Assembly: GCA_905182495.1 (NCBI GenBank)
Contig: CAJJBU010000025.1
Span: forward strand, 23,699 to 87,698
Direction: 5' to 3'
Length of the DNA: 64,000 bases
From: Flavobacteriales bacterium UBA952
GTDB lineage: Bacteria > Bacteroidota > Bacteroidia > Flavobacteriales_D > Crocinitomicaceae
The position numbers and the translations under genes are program-made. The notes beneath the pieces are model-generated. The model did not search any database and was not told the origin of the DNA. It saw only the letters and a list, made by a program, of their open reading frames with translations. This document shows positions 31,289 through 41,361 of the stretch, piece after piece. The number at the start of each line of letters is the position of its first letter. Within the stretch, counting starts at the first letter, position 1.

Positions 31289-33112
31289 TTATGGAATCAT
31301 TCTATTGTCAACAAGCGCCGCTATATATTGCTGATAGATAGCCTTAATTTTACGTATGGTTTCTTGATCTCCATCATTGACTGAGTCTGTTTCAAGTTCA
31401 TTCCATATCAGTGGCTTAGCTGTCGGGGACATAGAAACAATATTGTTCTGATAATAGGACATCTTTGGCATCCTCTTTGGATTAAAATAAGAGCTTCCAA
31501 CGGAGAAGTATTTAGTATCAATATTCAATAAATCTAGAATGGTTGGCATAATATCGATCTGCTGCATCGATTCCTTTTTCGTTATATCGGGTAGCATGCC
31601 CCCTGGATGATAGAAAGCAATAGGAATTCTAAATGACCACTCTAGATTCGACCGATCTTTTCTCTTCGTCGGCCCCACATGATCCGCACAAAATACAAAT
31701 AGGGTATTATCAAACCATTTCTGCTTTTTTACTTTGTTCCAAAAATCACGAAAAGCAAAATCCGCATAGCTTATAGATTTACAAATCAAATCGGGGCCTG
31801 CGCGCGTAATGTCTTTAAAATCATCAGGAATGGTGTAAGGATGGTGCGAGGAATAGGTGAAAATTGTAGAGAAAAAAGGAGCAACCATCTTACTCATTTC
31901 ATCGACAGTCCATGGCAAGAAATGGTGATCGGGAATGCCCCAGGTGCCATCAAAATGGTCCTCATTATTGTATTCCGTACGACCGAGATATTGATCAAAG
32001 CCAGACGCTAGTGTAAATGAATCAAACCGCATCGAGCCGTTCGTCGGACCATGAAAAAATGAAGACGAATAACCATGTCTAGCTAAAACACTAGGCAAAC
32101 TGTTGTATTGATTCATGCTGTAGGAAGATAAAATAAAAGACTCCTTCATCCAAGATGGAATAGATGCGACTATAGCAGGTACAGCATCCATAGACGACTG
32201 CCCGTTAGAAACTCCATATTCAAAAAACATACTTTCTGACAAAACAGAATCTAAAAAAGGGGTATAGCTCTCCTCATTATCAGGCCCGACATACATAGAG
32301 CCAAAGCTTTCAAATATGATGAGCACAACATTACTTGAATCCCGTAGTATATGCGCAGGTCTGGTTTGCTGCATCGGATTAAAAATCTCATCTGCTTGGG
32401 CATCACTGAAAAAGCTTTTCTTTTCAAGGCCAACGTAATTAAAAGTTTTAAGGATCGTAAATGCAGAATTTAAAGCGGCCGGTGCATTTTTAAGTGAGGT
32501 ATATTTACTCACCTCGATAATATCTACTGGTTTTAATTGAAAACCACCTCGTCCAATGATAATAGACGTAAAAAGCGTAAGAATGAAAAAGATCCAAGAG
32601 GTCCTTTTACGGAAATCACATTTGAACTGTTTACATTTTAGGAACCAATAAATGACTAACCCTAAGGAAAAGATAAAAAACAAAATCAACCACCAAAACT
32701 CTGATATAAAATCAGGAGCCAAAACCCCTGCCTCATTTTCCGAGACGATAAACTTAAAGTAGTGATAACTAATTCGTTTGCGGGTAAAAGAGAAAAACGC
32801 AATATCCCAAGCGTTCAGGAAAAAAATTAAAAAGGTCGCAGGAATAAATAAAACGGATTTCAACCCCTTACGAAATTTCTCAAGTTTAAAAGGGAACGGA
32901 ACCGTACTGAAAAATAAAAAGGGAAGATAAAAAAAAGCAATGGTGATTAAATCAAACCAAGACCCCACCAAGTAATCTTTATATCCAAATTCAGGGAAAA
33001 AAGTTGCGTTTTTAAAGACAAAGACTAAACGATAAAAAAACATGAAAACCCAAACGATTCCTAGTTCTAAAAAAAGAGTGTGGTATAAGTTTTTTGATCT
33101 TTTTAGAGCCAT
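31289..33112 (-). CDS. LTA-synthase-like membrane sulfatase/phosphoglycerol transferase
   Basis: N-terminal multi-TM segment; NVVLIIFESFGSMYVG; TIFTYSSHHPYTIP; FVFCADHVG. Confidence 0.88.
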   Translation of the reverse strand: MALKRSKNLYHTLFLELGIVWVFMFFYRLVFVFKNATFFPEFGYKDYLVGSWFDLITIAFFYLPFLFFSTVPFPFKLEKFRKGLKSVLFIPATFLIFFLNAWDIAFFSFTRKRISYHYFKFIVSENEAGVLAPDFISEFWWLILFFIFSLGLVIYWFLKCKQFKCDFRKRTSWIFFILTLFTSIIIGRGGFQLKPVDIIEVSKYTSLKNAPAALNSAFTILKTFNYVGLEKKSFFSDAQADEIFNPMQQTRPAHILRDSSNVVLIIFESFGSMYVGPDNEESYTPFLDSVLSESMFFEYGVSNGQSSMDAVPAIVASIPSWMKESFILSSYSMNQYNSLPSVLARHGYSSSFFHGPTNGSMRFDSFTLASGFDQYLGRTEYNNEDHFDGTWGIPDHHFLPWTVDEMSKMVAPFFSTIFTYSSHHPYTIPDDFKDITRAGPDLICKSISYADFAFRDFWNKVKKQKWFDNTLFVFCADHVGPTKRKDRSNLEWSFRIPIAFYHPGGMLPDITKKESMQQIDIMPTILDLLNIDTKYFSVGSSYFNPKRMPKMSYYQNNIVSMSPTAKPLIWNELETDSVNDGDQETIRKIKAIYQQYIAALVDNRMIP

Positions 33113-33117
33113 CTAGA

Positions 33118-35106
33118 TCAATAATTCATGACTTGGTCTACAGCTTTCGAAAATCTTGTTTGGGGTAAGAAAATAGTTTCTATTGACGCAGCAAAGGGTA
33201 CAGGGGAGTTTAAAGACCCAACCCGAAGTACGGGAGCGTCCAGAAACTCAAAACAATGCTCGCCTATTAAAGCCGTTAACTCCCCACCTATTCCTCCCGA
33301 TATACAATCTTCGTGAAGGACAATTGCCCTTCCCGTTTTTCGCACACTTGCATAAATTGTTTCAGTATCTAAAGGCACTAAAGAGCGCAAGTCTATAATC
33401 TCGGCCTTAATGCCTGTATGTTTCTCCATTTCTTCTTTGGCCCAATGAACCCCTAGTCCGTAGGTGATAATGGTCAAATCACTTCCCTTAGAAACTAAAT
33501 TTGCCTTTCCTATCTCTGTGGTATAATAAGCCTCAGGAACCTCCTCCTTCATACTTCTATATAAAAATTTATGCTCAAAGAAAAGAACAGGATTCGGATC
33601 TTCTATAGCTGCATTTAACAAACCTTTCGCTTCTGTAGGGTTTGAAGGATAAACTATTTTCAGGCCTGGTGTATGAAAAAACCAAGCTTCATTACTCTGA
33701 GAATGGAAAGGTCCAGCTGCAGTCCCTGCTCCTGTCGGCATTCGAATAACAACATCTGCATTTTGCCCCCATCTCCAATGTATTTTTGCCAAATTGTTGA
33801 TGATTTGGTTAAAGCCACAAGTAACAAAGTCAGCAAATTGCATCTCTACCATAGCCTTCATTCCTTTGATGGATAATCCCAATCCCACTCCTACTATAGC
33901 CGATTCGCATAAAGGAGTATTTCTCACACGTCCTTTACCAAAAAGATCAACGAGACCTTCTGTCACCTTAAATGCACCGCCGTATTCCGCAATATCTTGC
34001 CCCATAAGAACCAGTTCTGGATATTTCTCCATTGATTGTCGAAGTCCTTCTTGAATCGCATCAATAAAACGGATTTCTTTTGTAGGGCCATCCGAAACAA
34101 TCACCTCTTGCTTAAAAGATGAAAAAACATCGAGCTCCTCCGTACTTTCATCTGAAATAATGGTCGGTTCATTGTGGGCCAATTCAAAAGAGGTTTGAAT
34201 TGATTCTTTAATTTCATTTCGATACGAATTTTCAATTTCATCCGTAAGAATACCTTCTTCTTTTAGAAACAATTCATAGTTTGTTAGTGGATCCCTTAAA
34301 GCCCATTCATCTTGTATTCCTTCTGGATAATATTTGGTTCCCGAAGATTCTTCATGACCTCTAATCCGAAAAGTCATCGCCTCTAAGAGAATCGGTTTTG
34401 GTGTATGGCGAATTTCCTCAGAAAGTTCTCGAACTGTTCGAATGACATCTAAAACATTATTTCCATCAACCTGAACGGCCTTCATTCCATAACCGATGCC
34501 TTTGTCTATAAATTGCTTGCATCGAAACTGCTCTTCTGATGGAGTCGATAATCCCCAGCTATTATTCTCTACACAGAATATCACTGGAAGGTCCCAAACT
34601 GCCGCAACATTCAAAGATTCATGAAAATCTCCTTCGGAAGCACCACCATCGCCAGAAAAAACGAGGGTTGCCGATTTCTCTCCCTTTAGCTTATTTGCCA
34701 ATGCAATTCCATCTGCAATGCCTAACTGCGGACCTAAATGAGAAATCATTCCTATGATTTTATGTTCTTGAGTCCCAAAGTGAAAAGACCTATCCCTGCC
34801 TTTTGTATACCCTTTCTTCTTTCCCTGAAATTGAGAAAACAGACGATCTAAAGGCACCTCTCGCGTTGTGAAAACACCTAGATTCCTATGCATTGGAAGA
34901 ATATACTCATCATCGTTTAAGGCGTAAGTACAACCCACTGAAATTCCTTCTTGTCCCCATCCTGAGAACCATTTAGTAATTTTCCCTTGACGAAGTAGAA
35001 CGAGCATTTTCTCTTCAATCAGCCGTGGTGTTAACAGATTCTTATATATAGCTAGCAACTCTGGCTTAGAAAAACCATGCGCATCGTAAGAGATGGCTCT
35101 TTTCAT
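33118..35106 (-). CDS. 2-oxoacid dehydrogenase E1, alpha and beta subunits fused
   Basis: ThDP motif GDGGASEGDFHESLN in the alpha part, beta part LVLMGQDIAEYGGAFKVTEGL. Confidence 0.93.
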   Translation of the reverse strand: MKRAISYDAHGFSKPELLAIYKNLLTPRLIEEKMLVLLRQGKITKWFSGWGQEGISVGCTYALNDDEYILPMHRNLGVFTTREVPLDRLFSQFQGKKKGYTKGRDRSFHFGTQEHKIIGMISHLGPQLGIADGIALANKLKGEKSATLVFSGDGGASEGDFHESLNVAAVWDLPVIFCVENNSWGLSTPSEEQFRCKQFIDKGIGYGMKAVQVDGNNVLDVIRTVRELSEEIRHTPKPILLEAMTFRIRGHEESSGTKYYPEGIQDEWALRDPLTNYELFLKEEGILTDEIENSYRNEIKESIQTSFELAHNEPTIISDESTEELDVFSSFKQEVIVSDGPTKEIRFIDAIQEGLRQSMEKYPELVLMGQDIAEYGGAFKVTEGLVDLFGKGRVRNTPLCESAIVGVGLGLSIKGMKAMVEMQFADFVTCGFNQIINNLAKIHWRWGQNADVVIRMPTGAGTAAGPFHSQSNEAWFFHTPGLKIVYPSNPTEAKGLLNAAIEDPNPVLFFEHKFLYRSMKEEVPEAYYTTEIGKANLVSKGSDLTIITYGLGVHWAKEEMEKHTGIKAEIIDLRSLVPLDTETIYASVRKTGRAIVLHEDCISGGIGGELTALIGEHCFEFLDAPVLRVGSLNSPVPFAASIETIFLPQTRFSKAVDQVMNY

Positions 35107-35134
35107 TTTGTAAATGGTATTTAAGGAGACTAAA

Positions 35135-35683
35135 TTAAACCTTCATTCCTTTAATCACTCTTTCTTTACGCTTGCTCTGCTGCAGACGTTTTCTAGAGAC
35201 TAGAATATATGATGACCTAGCAGACCCTCGCATCATGTCAATTTTATACTTCTTGTTTCCATACATTACAACAGCTCCGCCTGAAGCCCTCCAGTCTGCA
35301 TTAAAATAATAGCGATCACGATTTTGATTTGACTTAGATTTAAAAGAAATGTATTTATTTTCCCCTAGCTCAAAGCGTATTTGGACTTCATTTTGATCAC
35401 CAAACCCTTCAAAAATACATTTTGAATTTGCAGGAATAATAATTGATTCACTGTTATTGGTCGAACTGGAAACCAAGACACCAGAATCATCTGTTGTCGT
35501 CTCACTCGATGCTTCAATAACCTGTTTTAATATAATCGTTGCCGATGTAAAGAATTGAACTTTCCGCATTTTCACTTCAGAATCCAAACCAAACTCTGTT
35601 TTTACGTCATTTGTGAAAGGAACTTTAACGGCACAAGAAAACAACACTGAAGCAATAGCTATTAATCCTAATAAATTTTTCAT
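35135..35683 (-). CDS. hypothetical lipoprotein
   Basis: Lipobox-like IASVLFSC. Confidence 0.5.
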   Translation of the reverse strand: MKNLLGLIAIASVLFSCAVKVPFTNDVKTEFGLDSEVKMRKVQFFTSATIILKQVIEASSETTTDDSGVLVSSSTNNSESIIIPANSKCIFEGFGDQNEVQIRFELGENKYISFKSKSNQNRDRYYFNADWRASGGAVVMYGNKKYKIDMMRGSARSSYILVSRKRLQQSKRKERVIKGMKV

Positions 35684-35765
35684 TCTTTTTTTTTTAACAA
35701 ATTTAATTTTTTTTAAGTGAAGAAAACATCAAGCGGATATAATTATCTTTAATTTTTTAAAACTG

Positions 35766-36386
35766 ATGACAAGAATAACTTTTTACTTCATATTGCTTCT
35801 AGCACTGCCATCCTGCTCAAATGATGAATCGACAAGAACACTTTCGTATTCAGAAATCGGTGCTTCAGAAAAAGAAAATTCAAAAACCGAGCCAAAACTA
35901 GATGCTAAAAATGACACCATTCAAATAAAGTTCGATCCAACTATTTTCGAATTATGCGGCGGATTCAAAGTTGACACGATGGAGTATATAGAAGTAAATG
36001 AGGTTTTGGACAGAGGGAAATATGATACGAGGGAGAAACTTAGTCTTCAGGGAAACCAAGACCAGGTAAGTTTCAAAGAGTATACTTTTTTAGACTCCAT
36101 AGCCCGGAAAAATTCATTTTATAATCTACTGGATTGTTTTGACAAGACATGCGAAAGTATTGAACTGCTTGACACCGCTTTTATATCCACCAAGTATCAT
36201 TTGTTGTTTGTTTCGGATTATTCAATTCATTGGATTTCTTCAGATAAGAATCAAGATATTAAAATCTGGAGTGAATACCTAAAGAGAACTTGCCCGCAAG
36301 ACCGATATCACTATATTTTTGAACAATTAAAAAACAAATGCGTCAGATGGCTGGAATACAACGAGAACGCAATGAATCCAATATAA
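35766..36386 (+). CDS. hypothetical lipoprotein
   Basis: Lipobox-like LLALPSC. Confidence 0.5.
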   Translation: MTRITFYFILLLALPSCSNDESTRTLSYSEIGASEKENSKTEPKLDAKNDTIQIKFDPTIFELCGGFKVDTMEYIEVNEVLDRGKYDTREKLSLQGNQDQVSFKEYTFLDSIARKNSFYNLLDCFDKTCESIELLDTAFISTKYHLLFVSDYSIHWISSDKNQDIKIWSEYLKRTCPQDRYHYIFEQLKNKCVRWLEYNENAMNPI

Positions 36387-36393
36387 AGACACC

Positions 36394-36738
36394 ATGATTA
36401 AAATTTTAAATAGAGGTTATATAAGTGTTACTCCGAAAACACCATTTTGGAAAGAAGTAGAAAAGGTCAATCAATCGCAGATCATCAACTACAAAAATTC
36501 AGAAGCAACAATATACCTAATTGAAGAGGACTTCTGGGACGATGAAGTTATTTTAAAAAAGCACTTCAAGAAAATTATTTTAAGTGAGAAAAGACAAGTC
36601 GATACGACAGGTGAATTAAAGTTAGCGCAAATTTCCTTTGAAAATATTCGGGATTATTTCGATATAAGCTTAGGGAATTTAGTCATCGATTATGAGGACA
36701 AGCCACTTCAAATCACGAAAGACGATTTATCAGATTAG
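36394..36738 (+). CDS. hypothetical protein
   Basis: ORF only. Confidence 0.5.
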   Translation: MIKILNRGYISVTPKTPFWKEVEKVNQSQIINYKNSEATIYLIEEDFWDDEVILKKHFKKIILSEKRQVDTTGELKLAQISFENIRDYFDISLGNLVIDYEDKPLQITKDDLSD

Positions 36739-37168
36739 TATTATAATACTGGGCATCATAGGAGACCTCCTCACCTACCCAATTTGGAAGGATTATTTTC
36801 TCATCTTCGGATTCCAACTCAATTTCTGCTAAAATCAGACCCTCTAGTTCATTTTTAAACACATCTACCTCCCACACCTTTCCCTCGAATAGAATTTCAT
36901 ATCTCCTTTTCTTAAGTACTTTAAGGGACAAGGATAATATCATTTCCTCCCCCTCTATCTTGGGGATTTCATACTCATATTCAGCACGAGAGATCCCTTT
37001 TGTTGGCCCTTTAATAGTTAAAAAAGCCCTGTCATCGTTAATTCTAATTCTAACGCTTTTCTCTATAGAATTCAGTACATATCCCTGAGTGATCTCAGCG
37101 TATCCATTTTTAACTTGCTTATCCCATAGCGTTTCAACAATAAGAAATTTTCTTTCTATCTCAAGCAT
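36713..37168 (-). CDS. CYTH-domain (triphosphate tunnel) protein
   Basis: MLEIERKFLI ExExK motif, SVRIRI, TIKG, EYEYEIP. Confidence 0.88.
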   Translation of the reverse strand: MLEIERKFLIVETLWDKQVKNGYAEITQGYVLNSIEKSVRIRINDDRAFLTIKGPTKGISRAEYEYEIPKIEGEEMILSLSLKVLKKRRYEILFEGKVWEVDVFKNELEGLILAEIELESEDEKIILPNWVGEEVSYDAQYYNTNLINRLS

Positions 37169-37303
37169 ATTCAATATTTCATAGGCACTTTGTTTTTTGA
37201 TAGCACCTAATCTAAACTACTTATTTTTATGGTCTAACAATGATTTATTGCGAGTAATCTCATTTTCATACCGATTGGTTAAAGAACTTGTTATTTTTGT
37301 ACT

Positions 37304-39151
37304 ATGCTCCGCTTCAGATCACGCACGCCAAGATGGGTAATTGTAATTTTAGACTTACTCATAAATCTATTCGCACTATTCTTTGCCTATATTATACGTT
37401 TTGATCTTGATTCACAGTCTGAACTGATCAAGGAAGAGTGGATCCTATTGCGAGATTATCTATGGATCTTCATTGTTGTGAAGCTTTTGGTTTTTAATGT
37501 TTTTAAAATTCATAAAGGACTAGTAAGGTATACTTCTACGCAAGACCTTAATCGCATTTTTATTGCCGTATCTACATGTACTTTAATCTTTGCCGGTTTC
37601 GGTCTGATTCGATACAATTTTATTGATGAACACTATTTCGTACCAACTTCTGTACTTATCGTTGAGTTTCTTGCGAGCTTCTCTTTTACGATTGGTAGTC
37701 GTTTTATAGTGAAACTCATTTATCTAGAATCTAAAAAAAACAAGCAGGACATTGAGCGCATTGTTATATATGGCGCCGGTGTTTCAGGTATAATAACGAA
37801 GAGAACCGTTGAGAACGACACTAAAAGTGCAATTCAAATCATTGGATTTATCGATGACAACCCTAAACTGTGGGGGACAAGAATTGAAGGGAAAACAGTT
37901 TTTAATCCAGCCCAATTAAAATCAATTCATACTAAAAACTCAATAGATACTATTATTATAGCGATTCAAAAACCAAACGCATTAAGACGCAAAGCGCTAC
38001 TAGATGAGTGCATTGAACTAAAAATTAAAGTTCAAAAGGTACCAAATCCCAAAAGTTGGATCAATGGTGAGTTTACATCAAAACAATTTGTTAAAGCAAA
38101 AATAGAAGACCTCTTAGGCCGTGAAGAAATCAAATTAAACATCTCAAAAATAAATCAGAACCTGACTGGCAAAAAAATACTGATCACTGGCGCAGCAGGT
38201 AGCATAGGGAGCGGACTCGTTAAACAAATTGTAAAATTTAAACCAGCGCTTCTCATTTTATTCGATCAAGCCGAATCTGGCCTTTATGATTTGCAATGGG
38301 AAATACTAGAAGGGGCACCTCAAGTGAAGTTTGAAATTGTTATCGGAGATGTGACTCACAAAAAAAGAGTTGAAAATTTGATACGAAGTTATACTCCTGA
38401 GATTGTATTCCACGCGGCGGCATATAAACATGTGCCTTTAATGGAGTTAAACCCTTCTGAAGCCGTCAAAACCAACATCTTAGGCTCTAAAATACTAATA
38501 GACACTTGTGACTCTTTTAAAGTTGAAAAGTTCATATTTATTTCAACAGATAAAGCGGTGAATCCTACAAACGTGATGGGTGCTACAAAACGAGTAGCCG
38601 AAATATATGCGCAACATAAGAATTCGATTAGTACCACTCAGTTTATCACAACACGATTCGGAAATGTTCTGGGTTCCAATGGGTCTGTAATCCCCTTATT
38701 CCAAAAACAAATTGAAAATGGAGGCCCTATAACCATAACAGATGAAAGAATAACCAGGTTTTTCATGTCCATACCTGAAGCTTGCCAACTCGTACTCGAG
38801 GCAAGTGTAATAGGAAATGGCGGTGAAATCTATGTATTTGACATGGGTGACTCCGTTAAAATCATTGATCTAGCAAGAAAAATGATTTCTCTAAGCGGTA
38901 TGACTGTTGACAAGGACATCCAAATTAAAGTCACCGGATTAAGACCTGGAGAGAAACTTTATGAAGAACTTTTAGCCAATGAGGAGAACACCCTGCCGAC
39001 ACATCACGATAAAATATTAATTGCGAAGACAAATGTGAAGAAAGAGATTGATCAAAAAATCAATTCTCTTATTGGACTTATTGATGGACAAAAAAATGAT
39101 GAACTCGTTAGGATCATTAAAGAGATTGTACCAGAATATCAGGAAATTTAA
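37304..39151 (+). CDS. polysaccharide biosynthesis nucleoside-diphosphate sugar epimerase/dehydratase (WbpM/CapD family)
   Basis: N-terminal TM domain, second Rossmann ITGAAGSIGSGL, STDKAVNPTNVMGATKR, RFGNVLGSNGSVIP. Confidence 0.95.
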   Translation: MLRFRSRTPRWVIVILDLLINLFALFFAYIIRFDLDSQSELIKEEWILLRDYLWIFIVVKLLVFNVFKIHKGLVRYTSTQDLNRIFIAVSTCTLIFAGFGLIRYNFIDEHYFVPTSVLIVEFLASFSFTIGSRFIVKLIYLESKKNKQDIERIVIYGAGVSGIITKRTVENDTKSAIQIIGFIDDNPKLWGTRIEGKTVFNPAQLKSIHTKNSIDTIIIAIQKPNALRRKALLDECIELKIKVQKVPNPKSWINGEFTSKQFVKAKIEDLLGREEIKLNISKINQNLTGKKILITGAAGSIGSGLVKQIVKFKPALLILFDQAESGLYDLQWEILEGAPQVKFEIVIGDVTHKKRVENLIRSYTPEIVFHAAAYKHVPLMELNPSEAVKTNILGSKILIDTCDSFKVEKFIFISTDKAVNPTNVMGATKRVAEIYAQHKNSISTTQFITTRFGNVLGSNGSVIPLFQKQIENGGPITITDERITRFFMSIPEACQLVLEASVIGNGGEIYVFDMGDSVKIIDLARKMISLSGMTVDKDIQIKVTGLRPGEKLYEELLANEENTLPTHHDKILIAKTNVKKEIDQKINSLIGLIDGQKNDELVRIIKEIVPEYQEI

Positions 39152-39176
39152 ATTATTTTGAAAAATTAGATAAAAA

Positions 39177-39581
39177 ATGATTGAACCCGCCCTTATTCAA
39201 ATACGATTCTCAGACATTGATCTAATGGGGCATGTAAACAATGCGGTTTACTTGAGCTACCTTGAATATACTAGAGTGCATTATTTCAATCAAATGCTCG
39301 ATGAAAATTGGGATTGGGAAACGAACGGCATCATACTCGCACACACGGAAATAAGTTATCGAATCCCTATCGTTTTAAATGACAAGCCTGAAATTCAAAT
39401 GAAAATAGGAAGAGTTGGTGATAAGAGCTTTACTTTTCATTATTCGATATTCGTAGATGGAAAGATAATGTCAAACGCCTCCTCTACATTAGTCTGTTAT
39501 AACACGCTGCTAAAAAGCTCCATAACGATACCTTTATTAATGAGAGAATCATTCATGCAATTAGAGAAATTTCAAACGTGA
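39177..39581 (+). CDS. acyl-CoA thioesterase (4HBT hotdog)
   Basis: IRFSDIDLMGHVNNAVYLSYLE. Confidence 0.85.
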   Translation: MIEPALIQIRFSDIDLMGHVNNAVYLSYLEYTRVHYFNQMLDENWDWETNGIILAHTEISYRIPIVLNDKPEIQMKIGRVGDKSFTFHYSIFVDGKIMSNASSTLVCYNTLLKSSITIPLLMRESFMQLEKFQT

Positions 39582-40543
39582 GCAGACAGGGACAGCGCAT
39601 AGTAATCATAATATTGATGATCGTTAGTGGTTTTCAAATGACTTTCACGGCTCAGCAGGTTCCTTGCTACAAAAAAAAGAAAATTTGCAATTACCAGTAC
39701 CTTACGAACTGTTATGAAAAAGTTGCTTTCGACAGCGTAACGCAGCGGTATTATTCGCGTAAAAACTTCGGGGTGCTTTTTGATGGCTCTTGTGCGACCT
39801 GCCACAGAAACGGTGTTCTAGAACAAGAAATCACGATCGTTGAAGGACGTCGAAACGGAATTGACACTTCTTACTACCCTTCGGGTTGTCCATTTTCAAG
39901 TCAAAGCTTTCTGTTCGGTAGCCCCCACGGAAAAAGCACTACTTATTATGACAGCACTTTTAGAAAAAAAAGTGAAATAGAACATTATATGGGAAAGCTA
40001 AATGGGGCCTACATATCCTATGATAAAAATGGTGACACCTTGAAATATCAGGAGTTTCAAGACAATCTACCCAATGGATTGAAAAAGCAATACTTTTCAG
40101 ATTCGAGAATCAAAAAAATCAATCATTACCAAATGGGATTGATGCATGGATTCCAAATTATTTATGACGAAGAAGGAAATGAGCTTTTCAACATACATTA
40201 TAATGAAGGAAAAAAAGACAATAAATGGACCTATTATTTCGATAATAAAAAAATAGCTCGTGTAGAAGAATGGAGCAAAGGATTAAAAAATGGAGCATTT
40301 ATAACTTATAATGATCGTGAAGAGGTCATGAGCGAGCAATATTTTAAAAAAGATGTACCGATTGGAATTCACAAAGAATATTATGCCGACGGTAGAGAGA
40401 AAAACGTGAGAATTTATTGCAAAAAGGGAGAACTTGAAGAAGAATACGCCTTCGATAACTTCGGTGTTAAAGAAGTAATTAAAGAGAAAGAGCTCAAAAA
40501 GAAAAAGAAACCCAAGAAAACCGAAGGAAGCCTAATGAATTAG
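39578..40543 (+). CDS. MORN-repeat (YwqK-like) secreted protein
   Basis: Repeated NGxxxxYxxxG units; signal peptide; GTG start. Confidence 0.75.
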   Translation: MSRQGQRIVIIILMIVSGFQMTFTAQQVPCYKKKKICNYQYLTNCYEKVAFDSVTQRYYSRKNFGVLFDGSCATCHRNGVLEQEITIVEGRRNGIDTSYYPSGCPFSSQSFLFGSPHGKSTTYYDSTFRKKSEIEHYMGKLNGAYISYDKNGDTLKYQEFQDNLPNGLKKQYFSDSRIKKINHYQMGLMHGFQIIYDEEGNELFNIHYNEGKKDNKWTYYFDNKKIARVEEWSKGLKNGAFITYNDREEVMSEQYFKKDVPIGIHKEYYADGREKNVRIYCKKGELEEEYAFDNFGVKEVIKEKELKKKKKPKKTEGSLMN

Positions 40544-41322
40544 ACAATTCCTAAAAGCATTCCTGTCCCCATAACAAATAAGAACACGGCTACTAAAACC
40601 CTCACATTCTGAATTTTCCTTTTTGTAAAGATCTTTTTTCCGAAATACGATCCTAAAAATGCAAATAAACAAGCAAGCGATATTGTTAACCAATTACTAG
40701 ATAAGTTACCATTTTCAGAAGTGAAATAAATAGGAATACGCACTGCATCGATGAGTAAAGAAAGACATACAGATGTTGAAATAAACACCTCTGCTTTTAA
40801 ATTTGATTTCGCCAGGAAAGCGGCACGCAAAGCACCTTGATGCCCCGAAAGACCACCAAAAAAACCACTTAAAAAACCACCTATAGCAAACTGCCCCTTA
40901 CCAAAAGAGATTTTCTTTAATAATGGAATCAAATCTAAAACGGCAAACACAATCATTAGCAGACCAACCACAAAGGACAAGAGTTCAACGGTATAAATTG
41001 AATCAAAAACTTGAATCTCATAAAAAGAACCATCGCCCCCGATATTTTTTTGAGTGATTGCTCCAATAAAAGCACCAACAACAGCGGTTACACCAAAGGC
41101 GATAAGAACCGCCTTGTCTATGAACTTTCTAATCAGAATAAACTTAAGGGCATTATTTAAAATATGAACAATAGCCGTCGCTAATACTGCCATTTCTATC
41201 GGCATAAATAAACTAAAAGCAGGTAAAAGCATCGTTCCTAAACCAAAACCTGAAAAAAAGGTCAAAATAGATGCCGAAAAAGAGACGACACATATTAAAA
41301 TCCATATAAATAATTCTTCCAT
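40540..41322 (-). CDS. TauE/SafE-family membrane transporter
   Basis: Multi-TM; FLSGFFGGLSGHQGALRAAFL. Confidence 0.88.
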   Translation of the reverse strand: MEELFIWILICVVSFSASILTFFSGFGLGTMLLPAFSLFMPIEMAVLATAIVHILNNALKFILIRKFIDKAVLIAFGVTAVVGAFIGAITQKNIGGDGSFYEIQVFDSIYTVELLSFVVGLLMIVFAVLDLIPLLKKISFGKGQFAIGGFLSGFFGGLSGHQGALRAAFLAKSNLKAEVFISTSVCLSLLIDAVRIPIYFTSENGNLSSNWLTISLACLFAFLGSYFGKKIFTKRKIQNVRVLVAVFLFVMGTGMLLGIV

Positions 41323-41361
41323 AAATAGTATTTTAGCAAAAGTAGAATAAATAAAGAATAA

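Noticed and set aside
33118-35106. Fused E1 alpha-beta dehydrogenase considered unusual
   Set aside because: This fusion is widespread in Bacteroidota.
35684-35765. Poly-T/poly-A tract between divergent lipoprotein genes as a phase-variable or special regulatory element
   Set aside because: AT-rich intergenic DNA is ordinary for this genome; no repeat unit or supporting structure.
39578-40543. Annotation as a toxin-antitoxin 'YwqK antitoxin'
   Set aside because: The YwqK/MORN label is generic; no toxin partner adjacent, so no TA claim is made.
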